From Dyella halodurans (GTDB lineage: Bacteria; Pseudomonadota; Gammaproteobacteria; Xanthomonadales; Rhodanobacteraceae), in NCBI RefSeq assembly GCF_026283925.1, contig NZ_JAPDPF010000002.1, positions 434,001 through 498,000 of the forward strand: a stretch of DNA of 64,000 nucleotides. The letters are read 5' to 3'. This document shows, piece by piece, positions 47,780 through 61,395 of this stretch. The position numbers and the translations under genes were made by a program. The notes under the pieces were generated by a model. The model saw only the letters and a program-made list of their open reading frames with translations. It had not been told where the DNA came from and did not search any database. Position 1 is the first letter of the stretch, and each line of letters begins with the position of its first letter.

Positions 47780-49105
47780 TCATCGGGCCAGCACCGTGGT
47801 GCCGCCGGCTTGTCCATGTTGCCCCACGCCGCTGTGGCGGCGATTGAGCATATACAAAAGCACGGCGGATAGTCCCGAGACCGCACCGATCAACACGAAG
47901 AACGTGCCATGGCCCATGTGGCTCCACAGGGTGCCCAGCGCGCCGGCCAGCAGGTTGCCGAAGAAGCCGGCGAAGAACCAGGTGGCGATGCTGGTGGCGC
48001 GGAAACCGTCCGGCGCCATGCGCCCGAACAAGGCCAGGCCGGTCGGCAGGATGTACAACTCGCCGATGGTGAACACCACGAACCACACGAACAGCCAGAT
48101 CCAGCTGGCGCGCGTGCCATGTGCATCGCTCCATGCCGCGATCAGGCCCAGCGCCACATAGGACGCCCCCACGATCGCCGCACCAAAAGCCATCCGGCCC
48201 AGCAACGGCGTCACGATGCCGCGCTTGGCCAGTCGCGCCCAGCGCGCCACCAGCACCGGCGTCAGGGCGAACACCGCCAGCGAGTTGACCGACTGGAACC
48301 AGGTCATCGGTATGGTCCAGCCCGGCGCCAGCATGCGGTCGATGCCGGTGTCGGCCCATAGCGCGATGGTATTGCCGTTCTGCTCGTAGGCACCGCGGAA
48401 AATCACCACGATGGCGGCAATGCCGATCAGCAGGCCAAAACGTTCGCGTGCCGCCCGGTCCATCGGCGGGCGCACCTCACGGGTCGCCGCACCAAGCGCC
48501 GGTTCCGTTGGCAGGTAACGACGGCCGCCCAGATAGATCACCAGCGACAGCAACATGCCGATGCCCGCCGCCGCAAAGCCCCAGTGCCAGCCAAACGCCT
48601 CGCCGAGGGTGCCGCATACCAGCGGCGCCAGGAAGCCGCCGAGGTTAATGCCGACGTAGTAGATGTTGTACGCGCTCTTGCTGCGCTCATCGCCTTCGCG
48701 ATAAAGCCCTTCGATCTGGCTGGCGAGGCTGGGCAGGAACAGGCCGTTGCCCAGCGCAATCATGCACAACGCCGGATAGAACAAGGCTTCGGACGACATC
48801 ATGAAATGCCCGAGCGCCATCATCGAGCCGCCGATCACCACGGCCCGCCCCTTGCCCAGCCAGCGGTCGGCAAGCATGCCGCCAAACACCGGGGTGAAGT
48901 AGACGAAGGCCGCGTACACGCCGTACACCACCGACGCGTACTCCTGGTCCATGTCCAGGTGCTTGGTCATGTAATAGACCAGGATGGCGCGCATGCCGAA
49001 GAAGGAGAACATCTCCCACATTTCGGTCAGGAACAGGATGGTCAGGCCACGTGGGTGGCCGAACCAGCTTTTCTCCGTTGCCGGGCTCGTGTCGAAGGCA
49101 GTCAT
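47780..49105 (-). CDS. POT/PTR2-family peptide transporter (MFS)
   Basis: 441 aa from ATG 49105, with GAGGA about 12 bases upstream (ATG 49117 is possible). About 12-14 membrane helices. The TM1 region 'LTEMWEMFSFFGMRAILVYY' is the POT signature, but the proton-coupling E-x-x-E-R motif reads E-x-x-E-M. 'NIYYVGINLGGFLAPLVCG' is the second POT signature. It should import di- or tripeptides across the inner membrane. The changed motif suggests a different coupling or substrate. Confidence 0.9.
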   Translation of the reverse strand: MTAFDTSPATEKSWFGHPRGLTILFLTEMWEMFSFFGMRAILVYYMTKHLDMDQEYASVVYGVYAAFVYFTPVFGGMLADRWLGKGRAVVIGGSMMALGHFMMSSEALFYPALCMIALGNGLFLPSLASQIEGLYREGDERSKSAYNIYYVGINLGGFLAPLVCGTLGEAFGWHWGFAAAGIGMLLSLVIYLGGRRYLPTEPALGAATREVRPPMDRAARERFGLLIGIAAIVVIFRGAYEQNGNTIALWADTGIDRMLAPGWTIPMTWFQSVNSLAVFALTPVLVARWARLAKRGIVTPLLGRMAFGAAIVGASYVALGLIAAWSDAHGTRASWIWLFVWFVVFTIGELYILPTGLALFGRMAPDGFRATSIATWFFAGFFGNLLAGALGTLWSHMGHGTFFVLIGAVSGLSAVLLYMLNRRHSGVGQHGQAGGTTVLAR

Positions 49106-49136
49106 GCGGACGGGCATCCTCGCTGATGGCGCATGT

Positions 49137-50165
49137 TCACTTGCTCGCGGCTGACGCCGGGCCACCCCAGAGCGTGTCGGGACACCAGATAGTGCCATCC
49201 TGGTAAATCACCGACGGCTGATAATCGGCCACCAGGCTGATCGGGCCGTCGAGGTCCACCACATCGCACAACTGGCCCACCACGAACGAAGGCGCCATGG
49301 CCAGCGACGAGCCGCCCATATTGCCGACCATCAGGCCGAAGCCAAGCTTGCGCGCCTCGTCGGCAATAGCAAGGGCCTCGGTGAGTCCGCCGCACTTGTC
49401 CAGCTTGATATTGATGACGTCGACGCGGCCCACCATCTTGGCCAGGTCGCTGCGATCCTGCACGCTTTCGTCCGCCGCGATGCGGATCGGCCGCTGCAGG
49501 CCATCCAGCCAGGCCTCGCTGCCGACCGGGAACGGCTGTTCCACCACGTCCACGCGGGCTTCGACCAGGGTCGGCAACAGCTGCGCGAACGACTCCTGGG
49601 TGAAACCCTGGTTGGCGTCGACCATCAGCCATACGTCCGGGCGCGCCTGGCGCACGGCCAGCACGCGCTCGGCATTGCGCCCGTCGTCGGTGAGCTTGAG
49701 CTTGATCGCGCGAGCCAACGCGTAGCCAGCGGCCTTCCCGGCCATCACTTCCGGCTCGTCCGCACCCACCGTATAGGTGGTCAGCAACGGCTTCGGCGCG
49801 CTCAACCCGGCCAGCTCCCAGACGGGCTTGCCGGCGCGCTTGGCTTCCAGGTCCCACAAGGCGCAGTCGAGCACGTTGCGGGCGCCGCCGGCCGGCAGCA
49901 GCTGCTGCAAGGCTTCGCGGGTGATGCCTGCCTCGATATGCGCGCGCAGCGCCTCGATCTGGGCCAGCATCGATTCGGGGGTGTCCTGGTGGTAATAGAC
50001 GCCTTGCGCTTCGCCACGCCCGGTCAGGCCCTGGGCATCGGTCAGCTCGACGATCAGTGCGTCGAAGGCGGTGAAGGTGTAACCGGTGATGTGGAACGGC
50101 GTGTGGATCGCCCAGCTCTTGCGCGTTGCGTGCAGGCGCAGGCGCCCGTCAACATGGATATTCAT
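49137..50165 (-). CDS. dgcA: Dipeptide epimerase / N-acetyl-D-Glu racemase (DgcA-like)
   Basis: 342 aa from ATG 50165, with GAGGAAG upstream. Enolase-superfamily, L-Ala-D/L-Glu epimerase subgroup: K-x-K in 'AIKLKLTDD', Asp in 'MVDANQGF', Glu in 'VVEQPFP', Asp in 'IAADESV', and the opposite-face Lys in 'VINIKLDKCGG'. It either epimerises L-Ala-D-Glu or racemises N-acetyl-D-Glu made by DgcN; the co-operonic DUF1611 gene favours the second. Confidence 0.88.
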   Translation of the reverse strand: MNIHVDGRLRLHATRKSWAIHTPFHITGYTFTAFDALIVELTDAQGLTGRGEAQGVYYHQDTPESMLAQIEALRAHIEAGITREALQQLLPAGGARNVLDCALWDLEAKRAGKPVWELAGLSAPKPLLTTYTVGADEPEVMAGKAAGYALARAIKLKLTDDGRNAERVLAVRQARPDVWLMVDANQGFTQESFAQLLPTLVEARVDVVEQPFPVGSEAWLDGLQRPIRIAADESVQDRSDLAKMVGRVDVINIKLDKCGGLTEALAIADEARKLGFGLMVGNMGGSSLAMAPSFVVGQLCDVVDLDGPISLVADYQPSVIYQDGTIWCPDTLWGGPASAASK

Positions 50166-50223
50166 GTTTCTACTTCCTCGGATGGAGCGCGCGGCGACGG
50201 TGCTACGTCGCCGCGCAATGAAC

Positions 50224-52251
50224 TCAGTAATGGGCGCTGAAACTGACCAGACCAAAGGTAAGGATCAGCCACACCAGGTAGATCGCCGCCAGCGCCAGCA
50301 GGGTTTCGCCAGCCAGTACCCAGCGACCGCGACGCGGTGCCATCCAGCTCCGCACGCTATGCGCCACCACGGCCAGCGCACCGAGCAGGCCCAGCACGCC
50401 GAGCACGTAAAGCACGTACAGCCACGGCGTCATCGTGCCCTGCAACAACATGTCGTCACTGATCGACGAGACCACCAGCAAGCCCATCCAGCCCACCAGG
50501 ACCACGAACAGGGCGAGCACGCCAAGGCGCGACAGCAGGCGCGAACGGCGCTGCGAGGCATCCAGTGCGAGCGGACGGCGATAGTGGCGACGTACCCAGG
50601 CACCCACGCCCCAGCTCAGCAGTGCGACCACCAACAGGAAGCACGACAGCCCGGCCCACAGGCTCACCGAGCCCATCGAGCGCGCGCCCGAGACACGCTG
50701 GAACACGAACACCGGCACTTCGACGTCGGTCGCCCAGTAGGCGATGTTGCCATCGGCATCATTGACGAACTTCAGGTGCGCGTCGCCGTTGACCTGACGC
50801 CAGGTCGACGGACCCACCTCACGCCAGTACAGCGGCTTGCCGGCGTAGTTGTTCCAGACCGACACCACGATGGTGCCGTCCGGCTGCGCCGTCACGCTGG
50901 ACTGGCCGAACAGGTACAGCGGCTTCAACGCACTGTCGTTGCGGCGGCTCGATTCGTAATAGCCGGACACGCGCTCAGCATCGGCCTTGGCCGTGGCCAG
51001 GGTCTCTTCCTTCGGCGCGCTGTACGGGAAGTAGCGATCCAGGAAGGACTGGAACACCGCCTTGCGGATCACATGTGCGCCACCCTCGTTGCCGGCGCTG
51101 TTGAACGACATGAAGACGCCAACGTTCGCATCCAGCATCAGGTGCAGGTCGCTATGGAACACCTCGGTATCGCCGGCATGGCCGATGATGCGCTGGCCGT
51201 GGCTGTCCTCGTGGTAGAAACCGAGGGCGAAACCACCGAGACCTTCCGCTGCCGTGTGCTGCGGGCTGTGCATCAGCTCGGCGGTTTTCTGCTGCAGGAT
51301 GCGCGTGTCGCCAAAGCGGCCCTGCTGCAGGTGGGCGATCATGAAGTTCGCCATGTCCGTCGCCGAGCTGCTCAGCGCACCGGCCGGTGCCGGGTCGACC
51401 GGCTCGAACGGATGCGGCTTGCCGTCGGACGCGCTCTTGTAGCCATTCGACAACAGCGACGCCAGGTGCGGCGGCAGCGGCTGCTCGAAGCTCGAGTGCG
51501 CCATCTGCAAGGGATCGAAGATGTGCTTCTGCACGTAATCCTCGAAGCGCTCGCCGGATATGCGCTGCACGATATAGCCGGCCAGGCCGCAGCCATAGTT
51601 GGAGTACGCCACGATCGTGCCCGGCGCAAAGATACGCTCCGGCAGGTGCGACTTCAGGTACTTCTCCAGGTTCACGCTGTCGGTGGAGGCCGGTAGCAGA
51701 TCGCGCGCGGTGTCCTCGAAACCCGGTGTGTGGGTCATGATGTTGCGCAGGGTGATCGGCTTGCCGTCACGCGGCGGGATCTTGAAATCCAGGTACTGGT
51801 TGATGTCGGCATCGAGATCCAGCTTGCCCTGCTCGACCAGCTGCATCACCGCGGTCCAGGTGAACAGCTTGGAGGTGGAGCCGGGACGGAACAGCGTGGT
51901 TTCCGGCGACGGTGCCTGGCGCGTCTTGAGATTCGCGTAGCCGTAGCCGCGCGCGAAAATCACCTTGCCGTCCTTGACCACCGAGATCACGCCGCCGGCC
52001 ACGTCGCCGCGCTCCAGCGCAAACGGCACCAGACCGTCGAAGAAGCTCGACAGGTCTTCGCTGGTAATCGCATGCGCCTGGTCGCCCGGGTTCGTCTTGG
52101 CATCGGCCACGGCGGTCGTTGCGCTGCTCGGTGCCGGCAGGGCCACCGAGGTTGCGGGCGCCGGGTTCACCGGCGCGGGTACCTGGGCCAGCGTCACGCC
52201 GGTGGCGAAGGTCACCACCAGGGACGCCAGAATTTTTCTGAAATGGTTCAT
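50224..52251 (-). CDS. Serine hydrolase with C-terminal membrane domain
   Basis: 675 aa. A signal peptide at the start ('ILASLVVTFATGVTLAQ') precedes a class C beta-lactamase-like domain: S-x-x-K in 'GSTSKLF' (~128), Y-x-N in 'AYSNYGCG', and H-A-G-D in place of KTG. After residue ~540 there are four predicted membrane helices ('LWAGLSCFLLVVALLSWGVG' first). This architecture fits a membrane-anchored periplasmic peptidase or esterase. 35 bases after the TonB receptor. Confidence 0.92.
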   Translation of the reverse strand: MNHFRKILASLVVTFATGVTLAQVPAPVNPAPATSVALPAPSSATTAVADAKTNPGDQAHAITSEDLSSFFDGLVPFALERGDVAGGVISVVKDGKVIFARGYGYANLKTRQAPSPETTLFRPGSTSKLFTWTAVMQLVEQGKLDLDADINQYLDFKIPPRDGKPITLRNIMTHTPGFEDTARDLLPASTDSVNLEKYLKSHLPERIFAPGTIVAYSNYGCGLAGYIVQRISGERFEDYVQKHIFDPLQMAHSSFEQPLPPHLASLLSNGYKSASDGKPHPFEPVDPAPAGALSSSATDMANFMIAHLQQGRFGDTRILQQKTAELMHSPQHTAAEGLGGFALGFYHEDSHGQRIIGHAGDTEVFHSDLHLMLDANVGVFMSFNSAGNEGGAHVIRKAVFQSFLDRYFPYSAPKEETLATAKADAERVSGYYESSRRNDSALKPLYLFGQSSVTAQPDGTIVVSVWNNYAGKPLYWREVGPSTWRQVNGDAHLKFVNDADGNIAYWATDVEVPVFVFQRVSGARSMGSVSLWAGLSCFLLVVALLSWGVGAWVRRHYRRPLALDASQRRSRLLSRLGVLALFVVLVGWMGLLVVSSISDDMLLQGTMTPWLYVLYVLGVLGLLGALAVVAHSVRSWMAPRRGRWVLAGETLLALAAIYLVWLILTFGLVSFSAHY

Positions 52252-52286
52252 TAAACGGTTGCTCCAGTAATGCCAGCGTGCCGTGC

Positions 52287-54632
52287 TCAGAAATCGAGGC
52301 CGAGGGTGACGCCTATCGTGCGCGGTGGCACGTAGGACGCAGCAAACGGGCTGCCCTGCGGATCGGTCGTTTCAGAGGCCAGTGAGGTGATGCCGCGCTG
52401 GTTGGTCAGGTTCTTGACGTAGCCCTTGATCGTCCAGTTGCCGTAATAGGTGCCCGCGTGCAGATCGATGCCGTGGTAGCCGGGCACCGAGATGCGCGGA
52501 CCCGGCACGGAGAGGAAATCGGACTCGCGCCGACCAACGTAGTTGTAGCTGCCGCCGACGAAACCGGACCAGCCGCCGCCCAGCGGGAAGTTGTATTCCG
52601 CACCCACGCTGGCATTCCACTTCGGCACCCACGGCAGGCGGTCACCGTTGTAGCCGTACAGCCCTGGCGGGGTATTCTCGGTCAACGCCGCATCGGTCCA
52701 GCTGGCGTTGGTCGACAGCACCAGGCCTTGCACGGGCGCGTACTTCCAGCTGGCTTCCAGGCCCTGGCTCTTGGCCTTGCCGCCGTTGCTGAGGTAAACG
52801 AAGTTGGCGTTGACCGTGGTGAGCTGGATCTGGCTCCAGTCGATGTAAAACGCGTCGGCCTCGAAGGTCATGCGCTGATCGAGCAAGGTGGATTTGAAGC
52901 CCAGCTCGTAGCTGGTCAGCTTGTCCGGCGCGAAGGTCAGCGGCGCACCCAGGCCTGGCGGCACGCCCACGTTGGCGCCGCCGGGACGGAAGCCCGTCGC
53001 CACGCGCAGGTAGGCCATCAGGTTGTCGGTGAACTGGTAGCTGGGATTGAACAAATAGGTGGTCGGCGTATCCGAGCTGCGCGTGGTGAAATCCGCGGCG
53101 CCCGTCAGCAGACCGCTACTCACTTGCGTGTACGACGTGCTGTCGTGGGTCTGGCGGGCGCCTACCAGCACGCTGAGCTGTGAGGTGGCATGCCAAGTCA
53201 CGTCGGCGTAGCCGGCCCATTCCTTGAAGATGGCTGGGCCAAGGTGGATGTCACCCAGGGTGGGCAGATCAATCGGTACCCCGGTGGATGCATCGAAGAC
53301 GTTGACCGACTCATGGTTGGTGGTGCTTTCACGGGTGTAGAACACGCCCGCGCGCCACGCCAGCATCTGGTCCGCCGGTGACTCCAGCCGCAGCTCCTGG
53401 GTGAACTTCCCGAGCGTAATCGGCTGCGTGACCGAATAGCCGCCATTGTCCAGGCCGAAGACGGGGTTGAGCAGCGGACCATAGGCAGCGGTGACGTCGC
53501 CGGTCTGGTCGACTTTCTGCGAGCCGTAGCTGCTCGAAGAAACCAGCTTGGCCCAACCGAAATCGGCGTCGACGGAAAGGTCGTAGAGACGATATTGCAC
53601 CGCGAGCAGGCCGGTCCCGGCAGCACGGCTCTGCTTCTGGTAGCCGTAGATGGGCTGCAGCGTGGCCGGATCCACTTCCACGCCGGTGTTGGCGAGGCCG
53701 TCACCGCGCAGGTTCTGGGCCAGCGCCGACAAGCGCACCTCCACCTTGTCGGTGGGCGTCCACATCAATTGCGCCCGGCCGCCGCTGACGTTGGATTCGT
53801 TGACTTGCTTCTGGCCGGTAAACACGTTGTCGATGTAACCCGGATTATCGCGGTCGTAGGCATTGACGCGCAGCGCCAGCTTGCCCTCCACCAGCGGCAG
53901 GTTGAGCATGGCGCGCTCGGCGAAGCCGCTGCCACCACCATCCACGCTGGTGTAGTCGACCGACGCGCGACCGAACATGTGCGTGGAGTCCGGCGGCGCG
54001 GTGACGAATTTCAACAATCCACCCAGCGAGTTCGATCCGTACAGCGTGCCTTGCGGACCGCGCAGCACCTCGACGCGCTCGATGTCGGCCGGATCGATAT
54101 CCGGCGTCAGCAGGCTGCCGGCGGCATACACGGTGCTGGAACCGTAAGGTGCATCGTCGATATAGGTGCTGACGCTCGAGTTGGACTGCGAGCTGCCCGA
54201 AGTAATGCCGCGCAAGACCAGCTGCGTCTGTCCCACCGAGGTGGAGATCAGGTTGAGCCCGGGTACCTGGCTGGCATAGTCGGCGAATCCGTTGGCGCCC
54301 TGGCGCCGGAGGTCGTCGCCGGAAAGCGCGGAGACCGCCATCGGCACCACCTGCAGGCGCTCCTCGCGCTTGTTCGCGGTCACCATCACGGTGCCCAGAT
54401 TGACGGGCTTCGTGTTGCCGGATGTGGACTGCGGATTCTGTGCCGCGGGTGCCCCAGCATCCGTCGCCGCCACCTGACCCTGTGCCGAATCACCGTTCAC
54501 GACCGCCGGCGCTGCGATATCGCCGCCAACGGACGCCAATGGCTGTGCCGTTGCAGCGAAAGATCCAGACAAGGCGATGGCGACGGCCACACTGATACAG
54601 CGGCGCCTTTGCCGCAGTTGCCAAAATTGCAT
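52287..54632 (-). CDS. TonB-dependent outer-membrane receptor
   Basis: 781 aa from ATG 54632, preceded by GGGGGGAG; the frame to 54698 lacks a site. The signal peptide is 'CISVAVAIALSGSFAATA'. The plug domain follows at ~100-215 with 'TVMVTANKREERLQVVPMAV' and 'ERVEVLRGPQGTLYGSNSLG'; the barrel ends in 'TIGVTLGLDF' with the usual C-terminal Phe. It is the first gene of the operon, so it likely takes up the peptide or muropeptide that the later genes process. The ligand cannot be read from sequence. Confidence 0.95.
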   Translation of the reverse strand: MQFWQLRQRRRCISVAVAIALSGSFAATAQPLASVGGDIAAPAVVNGDSAQGQVAATDAGAPAAQNPQSTSGNTKPVNLGTVMVTANKREERLQVVPMAVSALSGDDLRRQGANGFADYASQVPGLNLISTSVGQTQLVLRGITSGSSQSNSSVSTYIDDAPYGSSTVYAAGSLLTPDIDPADIERVEVLRGPQGTLYGSNSLGGLLKFVTAPPDSTHMFGRASVDYTSVDGGGSGFAERAMLNLPLVEGKLALRVNAYDRDNPGYIDNVFTGQKQVNESNVSGGRAQLMWTPTDKVEVRLSALAQNLRGDGLANTGVEVDPATLQPIYGYQKQSRAAGTGLLAVQYRLYDLSVDADFGWAKLVSSSSYGSQKVDQTGDVTAAYGPLLNPVFGLDNGGYSVTQPITLGKFTQELRLESPADQMLAWRAGVFYTRESTTNHESVNVFDASTGVPIDLPTLGDIHLGPAIFKEWAGYADVTWHATSQLSVLVGARQTHDSTSYTQVSSGLLTGAADFTTRSSDTPTTYLFNPSYQFTDNLMAYLRVATGFRPGGANVGVPPGLGAPLTFAPDKLTSYELGFKSTLLDQRMTFEADAFYIDWSQIQLTTVNANFVYLSNGGKAKSQGLEASWKYAPVQGLVLSTNASWTDAALTENTPPGLYGYNGDRLPWVPKWNASVGAEYNFPLGGGWSGFVGGSYNYVGRRESDFLSVPGPRISVPGYHGIDLHAGTYYGNWTIKGYVKNLTNQRGITSLASETTDPQGSPFAASYVPPRTIGVTLGLDF

Positions 54633-54655
54633 GAGGTTCTCCCCCCGGAGAATCA

Positions 54656-54670
54656 CGTGGACAGTCCACG
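54656..54670. promoter_or_regulatory. Perfect palindrome at predicted transcription start
   Basis: CGTGGAC-A-GTCCACG, 7-bp arms around one base, lies just downstream of the predicted -10 box, a typical repressor position. The regulator could be the MurR/RpiR protein of the operon. Confidence 0.6.
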
Positions 54671-54676
54671 CAATGA

Positions 54677-54705
54677 CTGATATCGCATTACCAAACACGT
54701 GTCAA
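54677..54705 (-). promoter_or_regulatory. Predicted sigma-70 promoter of the TonB receptor operon
   Basis: On the minus strand TTGACA (54705-54700) is followed after 17 bases by TATCAG (54682-54677). The -35 box is perfect and spacing ideal; the -10 box is 4 of 6. It sits 45 bases above the receptor start codon. Confidence 0.65.
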
Positions 54706-54721
54706 TGATATTTCGATATCA
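54706..54721. promoter_or_regulatory. TGATAT-N4-ATATCA palindrome above the -35 box
   Basis: Perfect 6-bp arms abut the -35 box. A third TGATAT half-site (54678-54683) overlaps the -10 box, and CTGATATCG/CGATATCAG form 9-bp arms at 54677-54685 and 54714-54722. The arrangement suggests cooperative binding. Confidence 0.55.
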
Positions 54722-54846
54722 GAGGCGGCGCATCGGCCTCTCCCACCTTCCCTTTCGTCCCGAGCGGCCCGTTGGGGCATCCCATGCCTCGCTTGGCCCG
54801 GGGACGCCGCCCCTGGATGGCGGAGCGCCAATTCGACCCAACGGGG

Positions 54847-59001
<4,155 letters not shown>

Positions 59002-59037
59002 GTTCGTGAGGACCCTTCATTGGGCACGAACCAAGGA

Positions 59038-60183
59038 TCAACCCCCACCACCCTCTCTCAACCATTTGTCGGCGCGATCCTGATCGTCTTCCTGGAAGCG
59101 CCCCGCTATCGTCCGGAATTCGCCTTGCAAGGCCAGAAACGCGTCGACGACATCCGGATCGAAATCGATGCCGCGCTTCTCGACAATCTTGGCCACTGCG
59201 TCTTCGTGCGACATGGCTTTCTTGTAGACCCGTGGACTGATCAAGGCGTCGTAGACATCGGCAACGGCCATGATGCGGGCCGACACGGGAATATCGTCGC
59301 CCTTCTTGCCCTGGGGGTAGCCGCTGCCGTTCCACCTTTCCTGATGGCTGTAGGCGATTTCCTTGGCAAGCCGCAGGAACGGCACATTCATGCCAAGTTG
59401 ATCCTCGGCGTGCTGGATGGCGTCACGCCCCAGCGTGGTATGCGTCTTCATGACCTCGAATTCTTCCGGCGTCAATCGACCCGGCTTCAGCAGAATGACG
59501 TCGGGAATGCCGATCTTGCCAATGTCATGCAACGGCGCCGACTGGAACAACAACTTTCGCGACAACTCATCGAGCTCCGCGGAAAAGCGCGGATGATCCT
59601 TGAGGTGATCCGCCAGCGCCTTGACGAAATGCTGCGTGCGCCTGACATGGCTGCCGGTTTCGTTGTCCCTGGTTTCAGCCAGCGAGGTCAGGGCCAGGAT
59701 GGCGACTTCCTGCACGGCGGTGATTTCGGCGATCCGCCGCGCCACTTCCTGCTCCAGAAACTCGTTCTGGTTTCGCAGGAAGTCCGCGGCAGCCTTCAGG
59801 CGCAGGTGGTTGGCCACGCGCGTCGTCACCACGGGGGGGTTGACCGGCTTGCTGATGTAATCGACCGCGCCTAACACCAGCCCCCGCGTTTCGTCTTCCG
59901 TGGCATTGAGCGAGGTAAGAAAGATCACCGGGATGTCCCGGGTATCGGCTCTTGCCTTGAGCCGCCGGCAAACCTCAAAGCCGTTCATGCCCGGCATCAT
60001 GACGTCGAGCAGGATGATGTCTGGCTTGTCGGCACCTTCCACGATGACAAGGGCCTCTTCGCCGTTGGCGGCCTCCATGACACGGTAAAGAGGCTTCAAC
60101 AGCTCAGTCAGGATCATCCGATTGTCGGATGCGTCGTCGACCACCAGTACGGCGGGAACCTTGGTGGAATCGGTTGCACTCAT
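59038..60183 (-). CDS. RpfG-like response regulator with HD-GYP domain
   Basis: 381 aa from ATG 60183, GAAGGAG upstream; ATG 60201 is less likely. A receiver (~10-125, 'VLVVDDASDNRMIL', phospho-Asp in 'IILLDVMMPGMNGF') is joined to an HD-GYP domain (~155-345) with 'HDIGKIGIPD' and 'HQERWNGSGYP'. HD-GYP enzymes cleave cyclic di-GMP, lowering it. The W-N-G in place of the common W-D-G is a mild variant. It precedes the hybrid kinase by 36 bases in the same direction, so they form a two-component pair. Confidence 0.94.
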   Translation of the reverse strand: MSATDSTKVPAVLVVDDASDNRMILTELLKPLYRVMEAANGEEALVIVEGADKPDIILLDVMMPGMNGFEVCRRLKARADTRDIPVIFLTSLNATEDETRGLVLGAVDYISKPVNPPVVTTRVANHLRLKAAADFLRNQNEFLEQEVARRIAEITAVQEVAILALTSLAETRDNETGSHVRRTQHFVKALADHLKDHPRFSAELDELSRKLLFQSAPLHDIGKIGIPDVILLKPGRLTPEEFEVMKTHTTLGRDAIQHAEDQLGMNVPFLRLAKEIAYSHQERWNGSGYPQGKKGDDIPVSARIMAVADVYDALISPRVYKKAMSHEDAVAKIVEKRGIDFDPDVVDAFLALQGEFRTIAGRFQEDDQDRADKWLREGGGG

Positions 60184-60491
60184 TTCGACGCTCCTTCGCA
60201 TGTCATGTGTGCGAGTCGCGATAGGCGCAGCTCCAGCCGATGAGCCGTCGCATAGAGTATAGGACGACGCTCCCACGGACGTGCTCGGCCATGGCTACGG
60301 GTTCAACGTCAAAGCCGCGACTTGCCATCGGTTACAGGATCGGAACGCCCACCGACACGCGAGCGGTCACCGGAATGGAGTTTGCGCGCACAGTACGCGT
60401 GCCGTGTTCATGACGCTTTGGCGGAAATTTCACGAGGCGATCACAACGACTTGGCGCTGAGTGCAGGCACTGCACCGACAAGAGGCGCGCA
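60184..60491. other. Divergent intergenic region
   Basis: 308 bases between the HD-GYP gene and the bestrophin-like gene. It presumably holds both promoters; I see no strong -35/-10 pair, no riboswitch and no gene. Confidence 0.5.
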
Positions 60492-61307
60492 ATGCTAGCT
60501 CCGCTGCCAGCCGCCATAGAGACATTTGCGGCACTGATCATTGCCGCCCTGATTGGCTTGGGCCTCAGGCGCGTCATCCCCGAGGAGCACAAGGCGCCAG
60601 AAACGATCCAGATCGTTCAGCTGGTCAACGCCATGTTGATCACGTTCGCCGCGTTGATACTCAGCTTGCTGACGGCATCGTCAAAGGCCAGCTTCGACAT
60701 CGTCTCCGATGACTTTCACGCCTTTGGCGCCGACGCGATCCAGTTGGATGGAACGCTTCGCCAGTATGGCAGCGAAGGAGACCAGGCGCGCGCCCTGCTA
60801 CGAAGCTATACCGCGGCGGCCATAGCGAGCACCTGGCCGCATGAGAAGCCTCCTCCCGGCGACTACTATCCAAAGAACCTTGCTCCCAAGGACACCTTGG
60901 ACAATCTCGACGACGTCAGGCTGGACGAAATCCTGGACGGTGTCGGCAAGGAGGTGCACAAGCTTGGCGCCCACGACCGCATCAGCCAGCAACTAAGCGA
61001 TGACGCGCGCGAGCAGGTCGCGCGTTTATTGAACGCCCATTGGAAATTGATCGAGGAGGCTCACAGCTCGATCTCGGTGCCGTTCTTCCTGACCATGGAA
61101 TTCTGGTTGTTCGTGATCTTTCTGAGCTTCGGCCTGATCGCGCCACACAACGCACTGTCCCTCGTCACGATCGGCCTGGGAGCCGTCTTGTTTGCTTCCG
61201 TCGTCTACGTGATCGTCGATTTCGACACCCTCTTTCGCGGCTTCATCGTCGTTCCCAGCCAACCGATGCGCGACGCGCTTACCCATTTGCTCAACGGGGT
61301 CGGCTGA
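60492..61307 (+). CDS. Bestrophin-like (DUF4239) membrane protein
   Basis: 271 aa. Two N-terminal hydrophobic helices (~8-25 and ~43-62, 'VNAMLITFAALILSLLTASS') and two C-terminal helices (~190-235) flank a cytosolic helical region. This four-helix layout with 'LLTASSKASFD' after the second helix is typical of DUF4239, related to bestrophin channels. Substrate is unknown. It stands alone on the + strand. Confidence 0.8.
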   Translation: MLAPLPAAIETFAALIIAALIGLGLRRVIPEEHKAPETIQIVQLVNAMLITFAALILSLLTASSKASFDIVSDDFHAFGADAIQLDGTLRQYGSEGDQARALLRSYTAAAIASTWPHEKPPPGDYYPKNLAPKDTLDNLDDVRLDEILDGVGKEVHKLGAHDRISQQLSDDAREQVARLLNAHWKLIEEAHSSISVPFFLTMEFWLFVIFLSFGLIAPHNALSLVTIGLGAVLFASVVYVIVDFDTLFRGFIVVPSQPMRDALTHLLNGVG

Positions 61308-61395
61308 CTCAGAGTTGGCTATCGAGTCGGGGTGGGAAGTCCATAGCGGCGAGACAGCAAACGTCGTTGCCGCCACCAAGCAAGCTTCGACGGTG

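Noticed and set aside
45136-47847. 903-codon + strand open frame opposite the serine hydrolase and MurR genes
   Set aside because: It mirrors the minus-strand genes, has a His/Arg/Gln-rich composition and no family motif; a typical shadow in GC-rich DNA.
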